The position numbers and the translations under genes were made by a program. A stretch of DNA of 64,000 bases, from positions 28,254-92,253 of the forward strand of contig JBHJHI010000066.1 of the NCBI GenBank assembly GCA_050330995.1. Direction: 5' to 3'. How positions within the stretch are numbered: position 1 is the stretch's first letter; every line of letters begins with the position of its first letter. The notes beneath the pieces were generated by a model. The model saw only the letters and a program-made list of their open reading frames with translations. It had not been told where the DNA came from and made no database searches. Positions 60,757 through 64,000 of the stretch are shown here, one piece after another. The DNA is from Thermohalobaculum sp050330995. Lineage in GTDB: Bacteria > Pseudomonadota > Alphaproteobacteria > Rhodobacterales > Rhodobacteraceae.

Positions 60757-63666
60757 ATGGGCCTATCGAAGGGCGACCACCTCTATCTCGTCGACGGCTC
60801 GGGCTACATCTTCCGCGCCTATCACACCATGCCGCCGCTCACGCGGCGCTCGGACGGCAAGCCGGTCGGCGCGGTCGCGGGCTTCTGCAACATGATCCAT
60901 CGCATGGTGCAGGGGTTCGGTATCGAGCCGCCGACGCATCTGGCCGTGATCTTCGACCACTCGTCGCAGACCTTCCGCAACGAGATCTATCCAGACTACA
61001 AAGCGCACCGCCCCGCGCCCCCCGAGGATCTGGTCGAGCAGTTCCCGCTGATCCGCGAGGCGACCCGCGCCTTCGGCCTGCCCGCGATCGAGATGGAGGG
61101 CTTCGAGGCCGACGACCTGATCGCGACCTACGCCCGCGCCGCGCGCGAGGCGGGGGCGCACTGCACCATCGTCTCCTCGGACAAGGACCTGGCCCAGCTC
61201 GTGGGCTCCGGCGTGGTCATGCTCGATCCGATCAAGGAGAAGACCTACGACCGCGAAGGCGTCGAGGCGCACTGGGGCGTCGGCCCGGAGCGGATGGTCG
61301 ACTTCCAGGCGCTGGTCGGCGATGCCAGCGACAACGTCCCCGGCGCGCCGGGGATCGGGCCGAAGACCGCCGTCCAGCTTCTGCGCGACTACGGCGGGCT
61401 CGACGACCTGCTGGCGCGGGCCGAGGAGATCAAGCAGCCGAAGCGCCGGCAGACGCTGGTCGACTTCGCCGACCAGATCCGGCTGTCGCGCCGGTTGGTC
61501 ACGCTGAAGGACGACGTGCCGGTCGAGGACAGGGCCGAGGACTTCGCGCTGGAGCGGCCCGACCCCGAACGGCTGCTCGGCTGGCTCGCCTCGATGGAGT
61601 TCCGCACGCTCACCGCGCGGATCGCCGAGGCCTACGGCACCGACGCGCCGGCGGTCGGCGAGCGCCCGGCCCCGTCGGCGGGCAACGCCGCCCCGACCGG
61701 AGGCAAGGAGGCGCGCGTCGACGACAGCGTCACCGACTTCCTCGCCGCCGTCGAGCAGCCGCAGGACGAGACGCCGAAGGCGGCGGACGCGCCCGGCGCG
61801 CGGCGGACGCTGGCGCCACTCGACGCGACCGCCTACGCCGTGGTGCGCGACCGCGCAGGCCTCGACGCGGTGATCGCCGCCGCCTACGAGACCGGCCTTC
61901 TGTCGGTCGATCTGGAGACCACGGCGCTCGACGAGATGGTGGCCGAGATCGTCGGGATCGCGCTCTGCGCCGGCGACGGGCGGGCGGTCTACGTCCCCGT
62001 GAACCACGTCGAGGGCGAGGCGGATCTGTTCTCGGGCGGCAAGCGGGTCGAGGGGCAGATGGAGCGCGACGAGGCGCTCGACGCGCTCAAGACGGTGCTG
62101 ACCGACCGCGCCGTGATGAAGATCGGGCAGAACACCAAGTACGACGCCAACGTGTTCGCGCGCTACGACATGCGCGTCGAGCCGTTCGACGACACCATGC
62201 TGATGTCCTACGCGCTCGATAGCGGCTCGAACGGGCACGGGATGGACGAGCTGTCGCAGCTCCACCTCGGGCATCGCTGCATCCCGATCGCCGAGCTGAT
62301 CGGCACCGGCAAGGGCAAGGTGACCTTCGACAAGGTGGCGATCGAGAAGGCCGCTCCTTACGCGGCCGAGGACGCGGACGTGACGCTAAGGCTCTGGCAC
62401 GTGCTGCGCCCGCGGCTTGCGGCGGAGAAGGTCTCGACAGTCTATCACACGCTGGAGCGGCCACTGGTGCCGGTGCTGACGGCGATGGAGCGCGCCGGGA
62501 TCAAGGTCGATCGCGACGTGCTGTCCCGCATGTCATCCGGCTTCGCGCAGAAGATGCTGGGGCTGGAGGCCGAGATCCACGAGCTGGCGGGCCGTCAGTT
62601 CAATGTCGGCAGCCCGAAGCAGTTGGGCGAAATACTGTTCGACGAGCAGAAACTGCCGGGCGGCAAGCGCGGCAAGGGCGGCGCCTGGGGCACCGGCGCC
62701 GATGTCTTGGAATGGCTGGCGGCGCAGGGGCACGAGCTGCCGGCGCGGGTGCTCGACTGGCGGGGGATCTCGAAGCTCAAGTCCACCTACACCGACGCGC
62801 TGGTCGATCACGTCAACGCCGAGACCGGGCGGGTGCACACCTCGTTCTCGATGGCGGCGACCTCGACCGGGCGGCTCGCGTCCTCGGACCCGAATTTGCA
62901 GAACATCCCGGTGCGGACCGAGGAAGGGCGGGCGATCCGGCGGGCCTTCGTGCCGGAGGCGGGCAATCTGCTGCTCTCGCTCGACTACAGCCAGATCGAG
63001 TTGCGGATCCTGGCCCATGTCGCCGACATCGCCGCGCTGAAATCGGCGTTCCGCGACGGGCAGGACATCCACGCCATCACCGCCTCGGAAGTGTTCGGGG
63101 TGCCGCTCGATCAGATGACGCCCGACATCCGCCGGCAAGCCAAGGCGGTCAACTTCGGGGTGATCTACGGGATTTCATCCTACGGGCTGTCGAACAACCT
63201 GCGGATCTCGCGCGAGGAGGCGCAGAAGTTCATCGACGCCTATTTCGAGCGGTTCCCCGGCATCCGCGACTATATCGACGACACGCTGAAGGGCGCGCGC
63301 GAGCGCGGCTACGTGGAGACCCTGTTCGGCCGGCGCATCCACACGCCGGGCATCACCACCAAGGGGCCAGGCCGTGGCTTCGCCGAGCGACAGGCGATCA
63401 ACGCCCCGATCCAGGGCACGGCCGCCGACGTGATCCGCCGCGCGATGATCCGGGTGCCGGACGCGATGGCAGAGGCGAAGCTGTCGGGGCGGATGCTGTT
63501 GCAGGTGCACGACGAACTGCTGTTCGAGGTGCCGGAGGGGGAGGCGGAGAAGACCGTCGAGGTGGTCAAAGAGGTGATGGAAGGGGCGGAGCGGCCGGCG
63601 GTGGGGTTGACGGTGCCGTTGTTGGTTGAGGCTGGGAGTGGGATGTCTTGGGCGGAGGCGCATTAG
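60757..63666 (+). CDS. polA: DNA polymerase I
   Basis: A 969-residue, full-length PolA for Okazaki-fragment maturation and repair synthesis. 5'-nuclease domain (1-300): LVDGSGYIFRAYHT, FDHSSQTFRNEIYPDYKAHR, FEADDLIATYA, SSDKDLAQL, DASDNVPGAPGIGPKTA. 3'-5' exonuclease domain (about 355-560) with intact acidic residues: VDLETTALDEM, NTKYDANVF, YAAEDADVT; so proofreading is expected. Polymerase domain: motif A LSLDYSQIELR, motif B RRQAKAVNFGVIYGIS, motif C LLQVHDELLFEV. The start is the ATG at 60757, two bases after the zinc-finger gene. The last 60 codons drift to simple G/T-rich codons next to the foreign sequence. Confidence 0.98.
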   Translation: MGLSKGDHLYLVDGSGYIFRAYHTMPPLTRRSDGKPVGAVAGFCNMIHRMVQGFGIEPPTHLAVIFDHSSQTFRNEIYPDYKAHRPAPPEDLVEQFPLIREATRAFGLPAIEMEGFEADDLIATYARAAREAGAHCTIVSSDKDLAQLVGSGVVMLDPIKEKTYDREGVEAHWGVGPERMVDFQALVGDASDNVPGAPGIGPKTAVQLLRDYGGLDDLLARAEEIKQPKRRQTLVDFADQIRLSRRLVTLKDDVPVEDRAEDFALERPDPERLLGWLASMEFRTLTARIAEAYGTDAPAVGERPAPSAGNAAPTGGKEARVDDSVTDFLAAVEQPQDETPKAADAPGARRTLAPLDATAYAVVRDRAGLDAVIAAAYETGLLSVDLETTALDEMVAEIVGIALCAGDGRAVYVPVNHVEGEADLFSGGKRVEGQMERDEALDALKTVLTDRAVMKIGQNTKYDANVFARYDMRVEPFDDTMLMSYALDSGSNGHGMDELSQLHLGHRCIPIAELIGTGKGKVTFDKVAIEKAAPYAAEDADVTLRLWHVLRPRLAAEKVSTVYHTLERPLVPVLTAMERAGIKVDRDVLSRMSSGFAQKMLGLEAEIHELAGRQFNVGSPKQLGEILFDEQKLPGGKRGKGGAWGTGADVLEWLAAQGHELPARVLDWRGISKLKSTYTDALVDHVNAETGRVHTSFSMAATSTGRLASSDPNLQNIPVRTEEGRAIRRAFVPEAGNLLLSLDYSQIELRILAHVADIAALKSAFRDGQDIHAITASEVFGVPLDQMTPDIRRQAKAVNFGVIYGISSYGLSNNLRISREEAQKFIDAYFERFPGIRDYIDDTLKGARERGYVETLFGRRIHTPGITTKGPGRGFAERQAINAPIQGTAADVIRRAMIRVPDAMAEAKLSGRMLLQVHDELLFEVPEGEAEKTVEVVKEVMEGAERPAVGLTVPLLVEAGSGMSWAEAH

Positions 63667-63683
63667 TGAAAGGAACATTGGGA

Positions 63684-63884
63684 ATGTTTTTTCGTAGTGA
63701 AAGAATTTCTTTGAATGAAGCCCTGCAAAGGATCACAAAGAGAGCTGATGATCTTTCGGACAACGATCAAGCTCAGACTTTTGTTTCTGTTGGGGGACTA
63801 GAACATGGACTTCTAAATAGAGATAATAGAATTATTTTTGGGCGACGTGGCACTGGCAAGGTAACTACTCACGGGGGTGGCTAA
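63684..63884 (+). pseudogene. 5' fragment of an AT-rich P-loop ATPase gene, cut by an inserted element
   Basis: The readable part encodes about 60 native residues: a helical start (FRSERISLNEALQRITKRADDLSDNDQ), then TFVSVGGLEHGLLNRDNRIIFGRRGTGK, a Walker A approach that stops at the lysine. The following codons come from the inverted-repeat element and end in a stop at 63882. The bases 63681-63840 are about 37% GC (59 of 160 counted) against roughly 70% around it, and codon use is A/T-rich, so the gene was acquired horizontally. Similar starts are seen in stand-alone P-loop ATPases of mobile or defence regions, from memory only. Start: ATG 63684 (AAAGGA upstream) or GTG 63666. Confidence 0.6.
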
Positions 63885-64000
63885 TAGGGTTTCGATTATA
63901 GACTTTCGGCACGAGGCGGCTGAGCTAACCCACTGATGTTTCATGGGCGCCCAAGCTGGCGTTGGGTGCGCGATGCTGTCAAAAGCCACCCCCGTGAGTA
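63866..64000. mobile_element. Short element bounded by 17-bp perfect inverted repeats (MITE-like)
   Basis: TACTCACGGGGGTGGCT at 63866-63882 is repeated as its exact reverse complement at 63984-64000, with about 100 bases between that encode nothing recognisable. The inner CTCACGGGGGTGGCT ends are flanked by TA on both sides, which is the duplication made by IS630/Tc1-mariner-type transposases, so a non-autonomous miniature element of about 131 bases is one reading. The right repeat ends at the last base of the window, so the true outer boundary cannot be seen; an assembly-end artefact or the end of a larger insertion is also possible. Confidence 0.5.

Noticed and set aside
60763..62274. Long minus-strand frame opposite polA
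   Set aside because: It is antisense to conserved polymerase motifs; composition (Val/Arg/His/Leu) is the usual complement of GC-rich codons.

Overview
The window is a stretch of a very GC-rich (about 70% by eye) alphaproteobacterial chromosome. Gene content points to a Rhodobacterales-type (Paracoccaceae/Roseobacter-like) marine heterotroph: a petABC (fbcFBC) cytochrome bc1 operon, a DUF3422 protein, a double cold-shock-domain protein next to a DUF192 protein, a NifU-like scaffold near hisI, class II DAHP synthase, a DctB/DctD pair and two VPLPA-CTERM proteins. No prophage, CRISPR array or rRNA is visible. One tRNA (Pro, UGG) is present. The assignment to order is inference.

Layout. 1-9.4 kb: end of a potassium channel, a DUF892 protein, a truncated globin, a DksA/TraR-like protein, a P-loop protein, a peroxiredoxin-like protein, a NifU-like scaffold, a sulfotransferase, hisI, the CidA/CidB pair, rsmE with a small membrane protein, and ubiA. 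9.4-24.6 kb: a VPLPA-CTERM protein, DUF3422, a methyltransferase, electron-transfer flavoprotein:ubiquinone oxidoreductase split by one in-frame amber codon, a degenerate uracil-DNA-glycosylase-like gene, an FMN alpha-hydroxy acid oxidase, greA, two coupled receiver-only proteins, a large secreted M28 peptidase, and HxlR and LysR regulators. 24.6-32.7 kb: two candidate small RNAs around a DctB/DctD two-component system and msrP, then a GNAT protein, serB and aroG. 32.9-45.8 kb: a GlxA-type regulator, tRNA-Pro, DUF192/cold shock, a lipoprotein, aminopeptidase P, DUF427, ClcA, a thioesterase, an FAD oxidase, an aldo/keto reductase, an acyltransferase and hemF. 46-63.7 kb: a seven-repeat FG-GAP VPLPA-CTERM protein, a coupled pair of ABC exporters, a small membrane protein divergent from petABC, aroC followed by a tightly coupled four-gene cassette, HIT, an ABC ATPase, a zf-CHCC protein and polA. 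The last 330 bases are compositionally foreign (about 37% GC over 63681-63840): the 5' end of a P-loop ATPase gene cut off by a short element with 17-bp inverted repeats.

The most interesting non-protein signal is at 29244-29506. Two 20-bp palindromes spaced 31 bp centre to centre lie about 120-150 bp upstream of a near-consensus sigma-54 promoter. That promoter reads into a roughly 104-nt segment made of two hairpins, each presenting a CUCCC loop, and ending in a strong intrinsic terminator. This has the layout of an enhancer-controlled, sigma-54-dependent trans-acting small RNA. The nearest visible candidate activator is the DctD-type regulator encoded about 3 kb away. Starts were chosen from ribosome-binding sites, overlaps and family lengths; none was checked by alignment.
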